From: an uncultured Bacilli bacterium
GTDB lineage: Bacteria > Bacillota_I > Bacilli_A > RF39 > UBA660
Length of the DNA: 64,000 nt
Assembly: GCA_944363785.1 (NCBI GenBank)
Contig: CALVVF010000002.1
Coordinates: 65,681 to 129,680, forward strand
Direction: 5' to 3'
The translations under genes were made by a program, and so were the position numbers. Below are positions 34,701 to 43,234 of this stretch, piece after piece (the stretch's first letter is position 1; the number at the start of each line of letters is the position of its first letter). Below the pieces are notes generated by a model, which was not told the origin of the DNA, searched no databases, and was given only the letters and a program-made list of their open reading frames with translations.

Positions 34701-36379
34701 CAATGATGGGAATTACTGAAGTTAACCCGCTTCCTGCCCATTATTTATGCCGTAACGAAGAATGTAAATATTCTGAATTTATCAACGAAGAGGGAGAAGC
34801 TTATGGTAAAGAATATTCAAGTGGATACGACTTACCAGATAAAATTTGTCCTAAATGTGGTAAACCACTAGGAAAAGAAGGACAAGACATGCCATTTGCG
34901 ACCTTCCTTGGGTTCAATGCCGATAAAGTTCCCGATATTGACTTAAACTTCTCTGGGGAATATCAATGGAAAGCACATGAGTATACGAAAGTATTATTTG
35001 GTGTCGATAATGTATATCGAGCAGGAACAATTGGTACTGTTGCCGAAAAAACAGCCTTTGGTTATGTAAAAGGATATCTCGAAGAACATGGAATTACTAA
35101 TATGCGTACCGCAGAAATCGAGCGCTTAGCCTTAGGTTGTACAGGAGTAAAAAGAACGACCGGCCAACATCCAGGTGGTATTGTCGTTATTCCAGGATAT
35201 ATGGATGTCTTTGATTTTACTCCATTCCAGTATCCGGCCGATGATCCGACAAGTTTATGGCGGACGACGCACTTCGATTACCATGCCATCGATCAAGATG
35301 TCTTAAAACTAGATATACTCGGACACGATGATCCGACCGTATTAAGAATGCTTCAAGACTTATCAGGAATCGATGTGACCACGCTACCAATCAGTGATGA
35401 AAAAGTACTAAGCCTACTTCGTAGTCCTGAAGCATTAGGCGTAACCGAAGAACAAATTATGTGTCCGACTGGAACATTAGGTCTACCAGAAATGGGAACA
35501 AAATTCGTTATTAACATGTTAGTAGAGACCAAACCAAAAACCTTCTCTGAATTAGTGAAAATATCCGGTCTATCACACGGAACTGATGTTTGGGCAGGAA
35601 ATGCTAGCGAACTAATTGAAAATAATGTTGTCCCATTTAAGGACGTTATCGGTTGTCGTGACGATATCATGGTCAACTTAATGAACTGGGGAATGGAACC
35701 AAAACGAGCTTTTAAAATCATGGAATTTGTTCGTAAAGGAAAAGCCAGTAAAGATCCTGAGACATGGAAGGGAATGGCTGAAGACATGAAAAAAGCTAAT
35801 GTTCCCGATTGGTATATTGAGTCATGTCGTAAAATCAAATACATGTTCCCGAAAGCCCATGCTTGTGCTTATGTTATGTCAGCCTTACGAATCGCTTGGT
35901 TCAAAGTCTATCAACCTAACCGCTATTATGCCGCTTATTTTTCAGTAAGAGAAAGTGACTTTGACATCGAATGCATGATGAAAGGGTATAACTCAATTAG
36001 AAAGAGAATTGAAGATTTGACAGAAAAAGGATTCGAAGCCTCTAATAAAGAAACCAATATTTTGGAATGCTTAAAGAATGCCTTAGAGGCAAGTGCTCGA
36101 GGAATAAAATTTGGTTCTATCGATATTTATAAAAGCGATGCCGAACGATTTAAAATCGATGAAGAAGATGAAATGACCTTGATCCCACCATTTCGGTGTA
36201 TTGATGGATTAGGAGGAGCAGTAGCTAGTAGTATCGTAAAAGAAAGAGAAGAAAAAGCCTTCTTGAGTATCGAAGACTTACAAAAACGCGCCAAAGTATC
36301 CGCAACATTGATCGACAAAATGAAAATGATGGGAATATTAAATGATTTACCAGAATCTAGTCAGATGACATTATTTTAA
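31742..36379 (+). CDS. polC: DNA polymerase III PolC-type, alpha subunit with proofreading
   Basis: 1545 residues, the leading-strand replicase of low-GC Bacillota. In order: an N-terminal domain, an OB fold (NITVEGYVFGVDYFES), a PHP domain split by the exonuclease (VELHAHTMMSQMDGVD), a DEDD proofreading exonuclease (VVFDFETTGFNAGGEDTIIE, about residue 430, with VAHNAKFDTSF and HRADYDAEGT), a zinc site (CRNEECK and CPKCGKP), the catalytic palm in VPDIDLNFSGEYQW (about residue 1063) and HFDYHAIDQDVLKLDILGHDDP. The SD is AGGGGG. A murI gene follows after about 40 bases. Confidence 0.97.
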   Translation: MTEDKITILFEQLQLTEEEKSNLPGLSLEKVMVNPKTNCWTFLLHSKSILPLKDYQLLREKGEKAFRQIKQVFFKINPEEQSFEYLPDYYKQGLKEVRDILIFSSIFDENLVLQDGEYKIEVTSLEEEKQVKTFLPKLNYFLKMAGFSLELTTYINEEKKELVRQEIKEELKEAMTTVPPIVEENKPMVEKKTYSDNGEKKAYRRPAKKEDDPNVILGRKIGDKPISMKSIVGESDNITVEGYVFGVDYFESSKTDFKIITLKLTDYSDSIYAKVFIRGDEEYARLSKELKTGKWFALRGYTKNDQFSKELVLNVRDICVLERQVEEVKDTYPEKRVELHAHTMMSQMDGVDDEIKLVKQAMKWGHRGIAITDHNGCQAFPHVYNTVTDYNKGKEEQDKFKAIYGTELTLIDDSVDIVIRGDDRDLLTTTYVVFDFETTGFNAGGEDTIIEIGAVKIKNGEIIERFDELVNPSKPLSAKITEVTNITDQMLIGKDNEENAVRRFIEWYGDLPMVAHNAKFDTSFLEMAIKKYGFKKLTNPIIDTLELSRTLDTNYARHSLSALVKRYDVPWDEDAHHRADYDAEGTALVFHKMLKKLSDRNFETIAELNNLVSKEEIHKYGRSYHVNLLAKNKTGLKNLFKIISLANTKYLYKTPRILRSEIENHREGLLVGSGCYESEVFREARSKADEELTNIINFYDYVEVQPPECYDHLIQMHDFDNEEQLLENIKKVIRVTKDSGKLIVATGDVHHLKREDKIYREIIVNQKVPGGGRHPLAKSDITEIPSNHFRTTDEMMEDFAFLDEEVRKEIIITNPNKILDMVEEIEVIIDTGGIPFSPAIDRSVETVTELVYTKASSWYGDPLPFNIEERIAKELYGDLLIDVIKKEVAKKDLSEEEAEKELYRRLHEVILTGFDQVKDLVWKDLKENDPELTDADREKTLKKKLGGVIGGGFDVIYLIAQKLVKHSNDDGYLVGSRGSVGSSFVATMMGITEVNPLPAHYLCRNEECKYSEFINEEGEAYGKEYSSGYDLPDKICPKCGKPLGKEGQDMPFATFLGFNADKVPDIDLNFSGEYQWKAHEYTKVLFGVDNVYRAGTIGTVAEKTAFGYVKGYLEEHGITNMRTAEIERLALGCTGVKRTTGQHPGGIVVIPGYMDVFDFTPFQYPADDPTSLWRTTHFDYHAIDQDVLKLDILGHDDPTVLRMLQDLSGIDVTTLPISDEKVLSLLRSPEALGVTEEQIMCPTGTLGLPEMGTKFVINMLVETKPKTFSELVKISGLSHGTDVWAGNASELIENNVVPFKDVIGCRDDIMVNLMNWGMEPKRAFKIMEFVRKGKASKDPETWKGMAEDMKKANVPDWYIESCRKIKYMFPKAHACAYVMSALRIAWFKVYQPNRYYAAYFSVRESDFDIECMMKGYNSIRKRIEDLTEKGFEASNKETNILECLKNALEASARGIKFGSIDIYKSDAERFKIDEEDEMTLIPPFRCIDGLGGAVASSIVKEREEKAFLSIEDLQKRAKVSATLIDKMKMMGILNDLPESSQMTLF

Positions 36380-36420
36380 AAGCAACATACAATAAATCAA
36401 AATCAAAGTAGGTGAAGAAT

Positions 36421-37185
36421 ATGGATAATCGCCCAATTGGTATTTTCGACTCTGGAATTGGTGGAGTAACAATACTTCAACATCTTATCGCTAAGTTACC
36501 AAATGAAGAGTATATTTATTATAGTGACTCTAAACATAATCCTTATGGTGAAAAAACCAAAGAAGAAGTCATCCATTTTGTCGATGGGATCATACATTAT
36601 TTTATCGCTAAAGATTGTAAGGCAATCGTTTTTGCCTGCAATACCGCAACCGCATTAGCAATCGATGAAATGCGAAAAAAATATCCCAATTTACTCTTGA
36701 TTGGCACAGAACCTGCTTATAAGATGATCCATGATTATGCCCCTAATAGTAAAACCATAGTCATGGCAACGCCTGCTACAATCGAAAGTGAACGGTTTCA
36801 AAAACTATACCACCATTATGATAATCAAAAATCTTATCTACTAGCTTGCCCTAATTTAGCTCATTTAATCGAAGAGGGGGAGGAAGAAAAACTAACTAGT
36901 TATCTTCAAAACCTATTAGGACCATTTCAAAAAGAAAATATCGAGTCAGTCGTATTAGGATGTACACATTATCCATTAATCTCTAAAAAAATAGAAACTG
37001 TCCTAAGAAAAGTAAAATTCTATGATGGTGGAGAAGGAATTGCCAATCATTTATTTCATCTTTTAGAAACGAATCATCAATTAAATTTAAACAAAGCCAA
37101 AAAGGAAGTTTATTTCGAAGATTCTAGCTATAATAAACAAAAAAAAGAACGTTTCTTTACACTTCTAACCGAATTACAAAAATAG
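36421..37185 (+). CDS. murI: Glutamate racemase
   Basis: Makes D-glutamate for peptidoglycan. The 255 residues carry IGIFDSGIGGVTILQHL, the first catalytic Cys in FACNTATALAID, and the second in LGCTHYPLIS. ATG 36421 is chosen because AGTAGGTGA (36407-36415) is its SD; the earlier GTG 36412 lies inside the SD. Confidence 0.94.
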   Translation: MDNRPIGIFDSGIGGVTILQHLIAKLPNEEYIYYSDSKHNPYGEKTKEEVIHFVDGIIHYFIAKDCKAIVFACNTATALAIDEMRKKYPNLLLIGTEPAYKMIHDYAPNSKTIVMATPATIESERFQKLYHHYDNQKSYLLACPNLAHLIEEGEEEKLTSYLQNLLGPFQKENIESVVLGCTHYPLISKKIETVLRKVKFYDGGEGIANHLFHLLETNHQLNLNKAKKEVYFEDSSYNKQKKERFFTLLTELQK

Positions 37186-37263
37186 AAAATTTTGCATAAA
37201 GTTAACGAATAGTTGACTCATAAAAAGTACGTGTGGTAACCTTTATTTAAAGGATAGCATACA

Positions 37264-37647
37264 ATGAAAAAAGTAGAAGTAGAGTGGAAACAATTAATCA
37301 GTTGTTATAAAGAATTATTTTCTTTAGAAGCACCGAACATTTATTATGATACAAACCGAAACATCTTTACCAAGACCAAAGATGTTTCTTCTTTATGCCT
37401 AGATTTTCCCCTTCGTGTCAAAAAGAAAATTATTTATAACTATAGTAAGATTTTACCGAGCAAAAAAGATAAAAAAATAATTAAACAGATTTTAGATAAT
37501 TCCAAACACCCGATGGAAGACAGTTTTCATTATCTCAACAAAACAAATTTAAATTGGTTTTTCTATCTCGAACCATTTTTAGAAGTGGAAATAGAATACC
37601 TTGCGTTAAAATGGTGTATTAGACATAAAATAACTATAAAAAAATAA
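37264..37647 (+). CDS. Hypothetical protein, 127 residues
   Basis: Not recognised. A basic, Lys-rich (15-20%) small protein with several Tyr/Phe/Trp, predicted helical, no signal peptide. The SD AAAGG (37251-37255) is partly complementary to the upstream CCTTT (about 37241), so a small hairpin could mask it. A terminator overlaps its 3' end, and it is probably monocistronic. Confidence 0.6.
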   Translation: MKKVEVEWKQLISCYKELFSLEAPNIYYDTNRNIFTKTKDVSSLCLDFPLRVKKKIIYNYSKILPSKKDKKIIKQILDNSKHPMEDSFHYLNKTNLNWFFYLEPFLEVEIEYLALKWCIRHKITIKK

Positions 37648-37682
37648 AAATTATAGGAAGTAGTTTATCCTGTAATTTTTTT
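37647..37682 (+). terminator. Terminator after the 37264 gene
   Basis: A 12-bp stem AAAATTATAGGA / TCCTGTAATTTT (37647-37658 and 37668-37679) followed by Ts. Confidence 0.75.
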
Positions 37683-37931
37683 ATATAAATATTTTATTAT
37701 GAAAAAACTAATACTATTTTAAAATCTTCTTAATCACTTACCATTTATTTTAATATCTCTCCTATATCAAAATACAACTAGCAATATTTCGATCATCTAC
37801 TTTATTCTTAATCTTTTTTCATTATAATCGACTATTTCATTTATAAACTACACTTATATTTTATTTCCATTTACCAGTCGCTATGAAACGATAATCATTT
37901 AAAAAAACTACTATTATAAGTACTAAAAAAA
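37683..37931. other. AT-rich intergenic region
   Basis: No open frame with an SD, no RNA gene and no repeat recognised on either strand. Confidence 0.5.
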
Positions 37932-37940
37932 TGCTATAAT
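37932..37940 (+). promoter_or_regulatory. Extended -10 promoter of the hydrolase-murF-ddl operon
   Basis: TGC-TATAAT; the predicted leader is only about 10 bases, with GGTGG as SD. Confidence 0.6.
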
Positions 37941-37955
37941 AAAAATGGTGGTATA

Positions 37956-38687
37956 ATGACAATAAATATTAGAGATTTAAATATCAATTACATACAATAT
38001 GGTAGTGGTAAGGATATCGTATTATTGCACGGTTGGGGTCAAAATATTGCAATGATGCAACCACTTGCCAAAGAGTTTCCAAACCATCGGATTACCATTA
38101 TCGATTTTCCTGGATTTGGACAAAGTGACGATTTAAAAGTTGCTTGGTCAGTCGAAGAATACGAAGAATGCATAGCTGAATTTCTAGAACGTGTGAATGT
38201 AAAAAAACCAATTCTAATTGGTCATTCATTCGGAGGAAGAGTGGCTATCATCTATGCCAGTAGGCACGAAGTAGAAAAATTAGTATTATTTGGTAGTCCT
38301 TGTGTTCGTGAACAAAAAACATCCCAAAAAGAAAAATTATTAAAAGCAATAAAGAAATTGCCAGGTATGAACAAAATAGGAGAACTTGCCAAAAATTATA
38401 TTGGCTCAGAAGATTATAAAAAAGCATCTCCCATTCTTAGAGATTCATTTGTGAAAATCGTTAATCAAGATCTAAGTGAATACGCGAAAAAAATTACTTG
38501 TCCCACTTTATTAATTTGGGGAACTAATGATGAAGCAGCCCCATTAGAAGATGCTAGAAAGTTAGAAAAATTACTGAAAGATGGAGCTTTAATCGAATTA
38601 GAAGGGTATACTCACTATGCGTATTTAGAAGCATTACCACGTGTTGTAAGTATATTAAATGAATTTTTTAAAGAGGTGAAATCATGA
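37956..38687 (+). CDS. Alpha/beta hydrolase
   Basis: 243 residues with a full catalytic triad pattern: oxyanion HGWGQN, nucleophile Ser in GHSFGGRVAI (about residue 91), Asp in WGTNDEAAP, and His in EGYTHYAYLE near the C-terminus. It is a soluble cytosolic hydrolase of the BioH/MhpC-like type; the substrate is unknown. Its end overlaps the murF-like start by four bases (ATGA), so it is coupled to cell-wall genes. Confidence 0.88.
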   Translation: MTINIRDLNINYIQYGSGKDIVLLHGWGQNIAMMQPLAKEFPNHRITIIDFPGFGQSDDLKVAWSVEEYEECIAEFLERVNVKKPILIGHSFGGRVAIIYASRHEVEKLVLFGSPCVREQKTSQKEKLLKAIKKLPGMNKIGELAKNYIGSEDYKKASPILRDSFVKIVNQDLSEYAKKITCPTLLIWGTNDEAAPLEDARKLEKLLKDGALIELEGYTHYAYLEALPRVVSILNEFFKEVKS

Positions 38688-40279
38688 ATATTTATACAAT
38701 AACTTTTATCGTCATCCTTGTTTTTAACATCATAAAAAATAAAAAATCACTTCATATGTTACAACAAAATCTGTATAATGAAAATAATCGTTATCTAAAA
38801 TGGTTAAAACGAAATAGTAAACAAGTCTTTCTTTCTTTAGATCTTTTATCTTTACTATTGATTATTATTGCTTATTATTTGAATAATGATAGCTCAGTGA
38901 TTTTTGCTGTTTTAGCTATTTTCGCCTATATTGGAGAATCCCTTCGTTTACTTTCTTTATATAAATCAGAAAAAACAAAGAAGCCACTTGTTATTACCAA
39001 AAGGGTGAAAAGATTAATAGTGACATTGACGATTTTATTTTTCATCCCGCTTATTTTCTATTTAGTGGATTATCGAAACGGTTACTTGATGTTACTACTA
39101 TCAGCTATTCTTGCTTATTTTAGTTATCTTGTTGTTTTCTTAGCTAAAATCATCAATACCCCAATTGAAAAGTTTGTCTATAAATATTATGAAACTAAAG
39201 CAAAGAAAAAATTACGTAGCATGAATCACTTAAAAGTCATTGGGATTACAGGAAGTTATGGAAAAACAAGTAGTAAGAATATATTGAATGATATCTTAAA
39301 TATCAAATATATTACAAGACCAACCCCAAAGAACTTAAATACTGAATATGGTTTAATGATTACAATTAACAATTACTTAGATAAATTTGATGAAATATTT
39401 ATTGCCGAAATGGGTGCTTATAAAAGAGGAGAAATAAAAAAATTATGTGATATGGTTCATCCTAAATATGGAATTTTAACTCGTATTGGACTTGCTCACT
39501 TAGAAACATTTGGTAGTGCCGAAAATATTATGAAGACGAAATTTGAACTTATCGACAGTCTACCAGATGATGGAGTTGCGGTATTAAATGGCGATGATCC
39601 CAAGCAATTATCTTATCCCGTTCAAAGTAAATGTAAAAAAATATGGATTGGAATCGATAATAAAGATGTCGATATCTATGCGGAAAATATAAAATGTAAT
39701 TATAAAGGTAGTAAGTTTGAAGTTGTTTTCAAAAAAGAAGGGAAGCGCCATACTTTTGAAACTAAACTCTTAGGTAATCATAATATCTATAATATCTTGG
39801 CAGGAATTGCCTTAGGTAAAGAGTTTGGAATGTCAATTAGTGAACTGGAAAAGGGAGTAAAAAAAGTTAAACCGATTGAAAGCCGATTAGAACTTAGAAA
39901 TTATGGTTACATGTATCAAATAAATGATGCCTATAATTCTAATCCGATAGGAGCTAAAGTTGCCTTAGATGTTTTAGCGATGATGCCAGGACAAAAAGTA
40001 GTCGTAACCCCAGGTATGACCGAATTAGGAGAAAAAGAAGAAGAACTAAATCAAATCTTTGGTAATCAAATTGCTAAGGTTGCTGATTATGTCATTTTAG
40101 TTGGAGAAAAAAGAACGAAACCAATTTTCAAAGGTATTACTGAAGGAAAATTTGATAAAGAAAAAATATATGTCGTAAATAGTGTCTATGATGCTTATAC
40201 CTTATTACAGACAATGAGTACAGATAAGGCTCTTTATGCTTTATTTGAAAATGATCTACCAGATCTTTATAATGAATAG
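38684..40279 (+). CDS. murF: MurF-type Mur ligase with N-terminal membrane domain
   Basis: 531 residues. MurF adds D-Ala-D-Ala to UDP-MurNAc-tripeptide. The first ~165 residues contain four to five hydrophobic segments (LDLLSLLLIIIAYYL, TILFFIPLIFYLV and others), then a Mur ligase: IGITGSYGKTSSKN (ATP loop), NTEYGLMIT, AEMGAYKRGEI, TRIGLAHLETFGS, VLNGDDP, LLGNHNIYNILAGI, NDAYNSNPIGAK. Classical MurF is soluble. The direct coupling to ddl, which makes its dipeptide substrate, supports the call. Confidence 0.85.
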   Translation: MNIYTITFIVILVFNIIKNKKSLHMLQQNLYNENNRYLKWLKRNSKQVFLSLDLLSLLLIIIAYYLNNDSSVIFAVLAIFAYIGESLRLLSLYKSEKTKKPLVITKRVKRLIVTLTILFFIPLIFYLVDYRNGYLMLLLSAILAYFSYLVVFLAKIINTPIEKFVYKYYETKAKKKLRSMNHLKVIGITGSYGKTSSKNILNDILNIKYITRPTPKNLNTEYGLMITINNYLDKFDEIFIAEMGAYKRGEIKKLCDMVHPKYGILTRIGLAHLETFGSAENIMKTKFELIDSLPDDGVAVLNGDDPKQLSYPVQSKCKKIWIGIDNKDVDIYAENIKCNYKGSKFEVVFKKEGKRHTFETKLLGNHNIYNILAGIALGKEFGMSISELEKGVKKVKPIESRLELRNYGYMYQINDAYNSNPIGAKVALDVLAMMPGQKVVVTPGMTELGEKEEELNQIFGNQIAKVADYVILVGEKRTKPIFKGITEGKFDKEKIYVVNSVYDAYTLLQTMSTDKALYALFENDLPDLYNE

Positions 40280-40290
40280 GAGTGAAGAAA

Positions 40291-41508
40291 ATGAAAATTA
40301 AGTTAGGCGTTATATTTGGCGGAGAAAGTGTAGAACATGAAGTAAGTATTATCTCTGCTATTCAAGCAATGAATAAAATGGATAGTGAAAAGTATGAAAT
40401 TATTCCTATCTATATAGCCAAAAATCGTGAATGGTATACTGGGGAAATTCTCAAGGATATTGATACTTTTCAAGACTTAGATCTTTTAAAAAGATATTGT
40501 AAAAACGTAGTTTTATATGCCAAAAATGGACGTTTTATTCTCCAAAACAAAAAAGGACTTTTTAAAAGAATAGTTAAAGAAGTAGATATTGTGTTCCCAA
40601 TTGTCCATGGAACCAATGTCGAAGATGGTACTCTACAAGGGTATTTACAATCAATTGGTGTTCCTTATGTTGGTGGAGATGTTTATGCTTCTGTAGTTGG
40701 TCAAGATAAGATTTATATGAAACAAATTTTTACTGCTGAAAATCTACCAGTTGCTGATTATATATGGTTCTATGATTCTGAATATCAAGATGATAGTGAA
40801 GAAGTAATCAAGAAAATAGAACACTTAAAATATCCAGTAATTGTTAAACCTTGTTTATTAGGAAGTAGTGTTGGTATCAGTGTAGCTAAAGATAGAGAAG
40901 AATTAAAAGAAGCAATCGATACTGCCATTAGCTATGATAATCGTATTGTCGTAGAAAAAGTAGTAGAAAACTTAATGGAAGTAAATATCAGTGTATTAGG
41001 TAATTATGAAAATTATCAATTAAGTGCGATCGAACAAGTAATTCCAAAAAGTGCTTTCTTAACCTATGAAGATAAATATATCGGTGGTGGAAAAACTAAA
41101 GGTAAAAATGGAGTTAAATACAAAAGCTCTAAAGGAATGGTTTCAACAGATCGAATTATTCCAGCCCCATTAGAAGATAACTTAAAAGAAAAAGTAGAAG
41201 AGATTGCCATTAATGCTTGTAAAGCACTAAAAACATCAGGTGTAGTTAGAATCGATTTCCTAGTTGATACCAAAACGAATAAACCATATATTAATGAGAT
41301 TAATAATATACCAGGATCGTTATCTTTCTATTTATGGGAACCTACTGGTAAAGAATATTCAGAACTACTTGATGATTTAGTAAATATTGGTATTAGAGAT
41401 TATAAACATAGAATTGCTAAAACACACTCTTTCGATACGAATATTTTAAAAGGATTTAGTGAGTTCGGTAGTAAGGGAAGTAAAGGCGTAAAATCACTTC
41501 GTAAATAG
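40291..41508 (+). CDS. ddl: D-alanine--D-alanine ligase
   Basis: 405 residues; makes the D-Ala-D-Ala dipeptide. ATP-grasp features: LGVIFGGESVEHEVSIISA, the P-loop-like PCLLGSSVGIS, VVEKVVENLMEVNISVLG, a serine/lysine omega-loop region, RIDFLVDTKTNKPYINEINNIPGSLSFYLW. ATG 40291 is eight bases after GGAG (40279-40282); GTG 40282 overlaps the SD. The C-terminal extension (FGSKGSKGVKSLRK) is basic and unusual. Confidence 0.95.
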   Translation: MKIKLGVIFGGESVEHEVSIISAIQAMNKMDSEKYEIIPIYIAKNREWYTGEILKDIDTFQDLDLLKRYCKNVVLYAKNGRFILQNKKGLFKRIVKEVDIVFPIVHGTNVEDGTLQGYLQSIGVPYVGGDVYASVVGQDKIYMKQIFTAENLPVADYIWFYDSEYQDDSEEVIKKIEHLKYPVIVKPCLLGSSVGISVAKDREELKEAIDTAISYDNRIVVEKVVENLMEVNISVLGNYENYQLSAIEQVIPKSAFLTYEDKYIGGGKTKGKNGVKYKSSKGMVSTDRIIPAPLEDNLKEKVEEIAINACKALKTSGVVRIDFLVDTKTNKPYINEINNIPGSLSFYLWEPTGKEYSELLDDLVNIGIRDYKHRIAKTHSFDTNILKGFSEFGSKGSKGVKSLRK

Positions 41509-41517
41509 TTTACCAAG

Positions 41518-41547
41518 AAAAGGTATCCAAAAAGATATCTTTTTTCT
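41518..41547 (+). terminator. Terminator of the murF-ddl operon
   Basis: AAAAGGTATC / GATATCTTTT with one G-T pair and a T run. Confidence 0.8.
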
Positions 41548-41576
41548 TGCCTTTAAAAATAGGCTTGTGCTAAGAT
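41547..41576 (+). promoter_or_regulatory. Promoter of the 41596 gene
   Basis: TTGCCT, an 18-bp spacer, TGC-TAAGAT (extended -10). The -35 begins at the end of the upstream terminator. Confidence 0.65.
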
Positions 41577-41595
41577 ATATCATTAGGTGAGAGAG

Positions 41596-42129
41596 ATGAA
41601 AGAAAAGAAAATAATTGGTATAATCGAAGGAAAAATTTTAGGCAAGAATCAGCTTAGTTTAGTAATGCCTGTTTATTATGATGGTGAGGGCTATTATTTA
41701 AAACATATGTCTAAAGATTTTGGTGAGCTATTAAAACTATTAGTTGGTTTATCAGAAAAAGAACAAGAAGAAGAAATTGATGCGTATATCAATAGAGAAA
41801 ACAGCTTATACAAGGAGAAGTTGTTCCGCTATAACTGTGAATCTAATTTTTATTATAAACGGTATGACGAAAGATTATTAGAGAATTTAGATTTCTATTC
41901 TATTTCGGAATTTGTCCAAGTAAAAAAACAAGAAGTGATGGAAAACTATCAAGATTATACTTATGGAATTATGGACGGAAGAAATAGATTAATTGTGGGA
42001 AATATGGACTTCGTAGAAAAGAATCTCTCCAATAACGAGAAAAAACAATTTATAAATTTAAAAATAATCGATGAGCTAATTCGTAAGATCAACAATCGAG
42101 CAACTAAATTAAAACAAAGCTTAGCTTAG
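41596..42129 (+). CDS. Hypothetical protein, 177 residues
   Basis: Not recognised. The N-terminal half is beta-rich (IIGIIEGKILGKNQLSLVMP, YYDGEGYYLK), the C-terminal half helical and Lys/Asn-rich with YGIMDGRNRLIVGN. No signal or membrane segment. ATG 41596 follows AGGTGAGAG; the in-frame GTG 41587 is within the SD. It has its own promoter and terminator. Confidence 0.65.
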   Translation: MKEKKIIGIIEGKILGKNQLSLVMPVYYDGEGYYLKHMSKDFGELLKLLVGLSEKEQEEEIDAYINRENSLYKEKLFRYNCESNFYYKRYDERLLENLDFYSISEFVQVKKQEVMENYQDYTYGIMDGRNRLIVGNMDFVEKNLSNNEKKQFINLKIIDELIRKINNRATKLKQSLA

Positions 42130-42133
42130 TATA

Positions 42134-42169
42134 AAAAAACTCCTCTCTAAATAAAGAGAAGAGTTTTTT
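42134..42169. terminator. Bidirectional terminator
   Basis: AAAAAACTCCTCTCT / AGAGAAGAGTTTTTT with one mismatch, between convergent genes. Confidence 0.8.
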
Positions 42170-42200
42170 CTATATTCAAATTTTTAATTATCCAGATAAA

Positions 42201-42644
42201 TTATTTACAAGTATATCCTTGATCTTCGAAAGTTTCTTTCAAAGCATCATAAGAATTTTCATCAGGGTCAGAGAAGCCATTATCTTCTTTTTCTTCGTCA
42301 CTCATTTTACTGACATAGTATTCTGTTACTTGTGATAAAGTGTTTCCGTTTCTTTTATAAGACATTTTTAAATTTTCTTCCTTATTTTCTTCGACGGTTT
42401 CTTTAACCATTTCTTCATATTCGTCCATTTGATCAGCATAATCATCTTCTGCCTCAATAGTTGAAGTGACTTTTACATGAGAGATAGTTTCTTCCTTATT
42501 AAAAGAAACGACTACCTCTTGAGAAAGTTTAGCGCCTTCTTCATTTGCCTCATTTGTACACGTTAACTTTTTACCATCATCACATCCTGTAGCACTAATC
42601 AAGATGGCTCCCATAACAACCCCTAAAATTATTTTGTTTTTCAT
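42201..42644 (-). CDS. Small acidic lipoprotein
   Basis: 147 residues with a lipoprotein signal: basic MKNK, a hydrophobic run, lipobox ATG-C at about residue 21. The mature part is very acidic (many Glu/Asp) and has a second Cys pair (TCT near 29 and YTCK at the end) that could form a disulfide. It loosely resembles DUF1307-type lipoproteins with a KKLTCT start, but the match is weak. The SD GGAGGT is clear. Function unknown. Confidence 0.75.
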   Translation of the reverse strand: MKNKIILGVVMGAILISATGCDDGKKLTCTNEANEEGAKLSQEVVVSFNKEETISHVKVTSTIEAEDDYADQMDEYEEMVKETVEENKEENLKMSYKRNGNTLSQVTEYYVSKMSDEEKEDNGFSDPDENSYDALKETFEDQGYTCK

Positions 42645-42827
42645 TTTATTTTACCTCCATCGTTTTTTAAGTGTTTAATATATAAAAGAATTCTTTTTTT
42701 GATCAAACCTCCCTAATATAGATTTGATATAAAACTTCTAGTGCTATTGATACTTGTGCTGAAATCCATGAAATATATCATAACTAAATTATATCAGTAA
42801 TTATGCAGAAAGAAAATAAGTAAATAT

Positions 42828-42860
42828 AAACAAAAATAAAAAGACCATTAATCGGTCTTT
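42828..42860 (-). terminator. Terminator of tRNA-Lys
   Basis: On the minus strand AAAGACC / GGTCTTT with a T-rich tail, directly after the tRNA. Confidence 0.7.
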
Positions 42861-42872
42861 AAAAACAAATTA

Positions 42873-42948
42873 TGGTGGGCTGTTAGGGATTCGAACCCTA
42901 GACCCACTGATTAAGAGTCAGTTGCTCTACCAACTGAGCTAACAGCCC
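42873..42948 (-). tRNA. tRNA-Lys(CTT)
   Basis: 76 bases with encoded CCA. Acceptor GGGCTGT / ACAGCCC, D-stem GCTC, anticodon loop CTCTTAA (anticodon CTT), T-loop GGTTCGAATCC. Confidence 0.95.
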
Positions 42949-42968
42949 ATAAATTTGATTACTCATAT

Positions 42969-42977
42969 ACTATAGCA
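42969..42977 (-). promoter_or_regulatory. Extended -10 promoter of tRNA-Lys
   Basis: On the minus strand TGC-TATAGT, about 20 bases upstream of the tRNA. Confidence 0.6.
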
Positions 42978-43234
42978 CATAACGAGAAAAAAGAAAAGTA
43001 TTTTTTTTATGAAAGAATAAATTTTATCACCAAATTTCAGTGTACAAAAGTAAAAGTAGAAAAATACAATTAGGCTAAAGAAATACCAGATTAATTGAAT
43101 TATAGGAATTTCTACATATTTTAAATATTGATATTAGCTCTTGTATTTTCTATGGAAATAGTAAATAAAGAATTTCTTCATTCTGCAAACTATGATAAAA
43201 TGAATATAAGATAAGAAAGTAGTAGGGTGGGAGT

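Noticed and set aside
42661-42710. TTG-initiated upstream frame before the small lipoprotein (minus strand)
   Set aside because: The possible SD lies only about two bases from the TTG, so initiation is unlikely.
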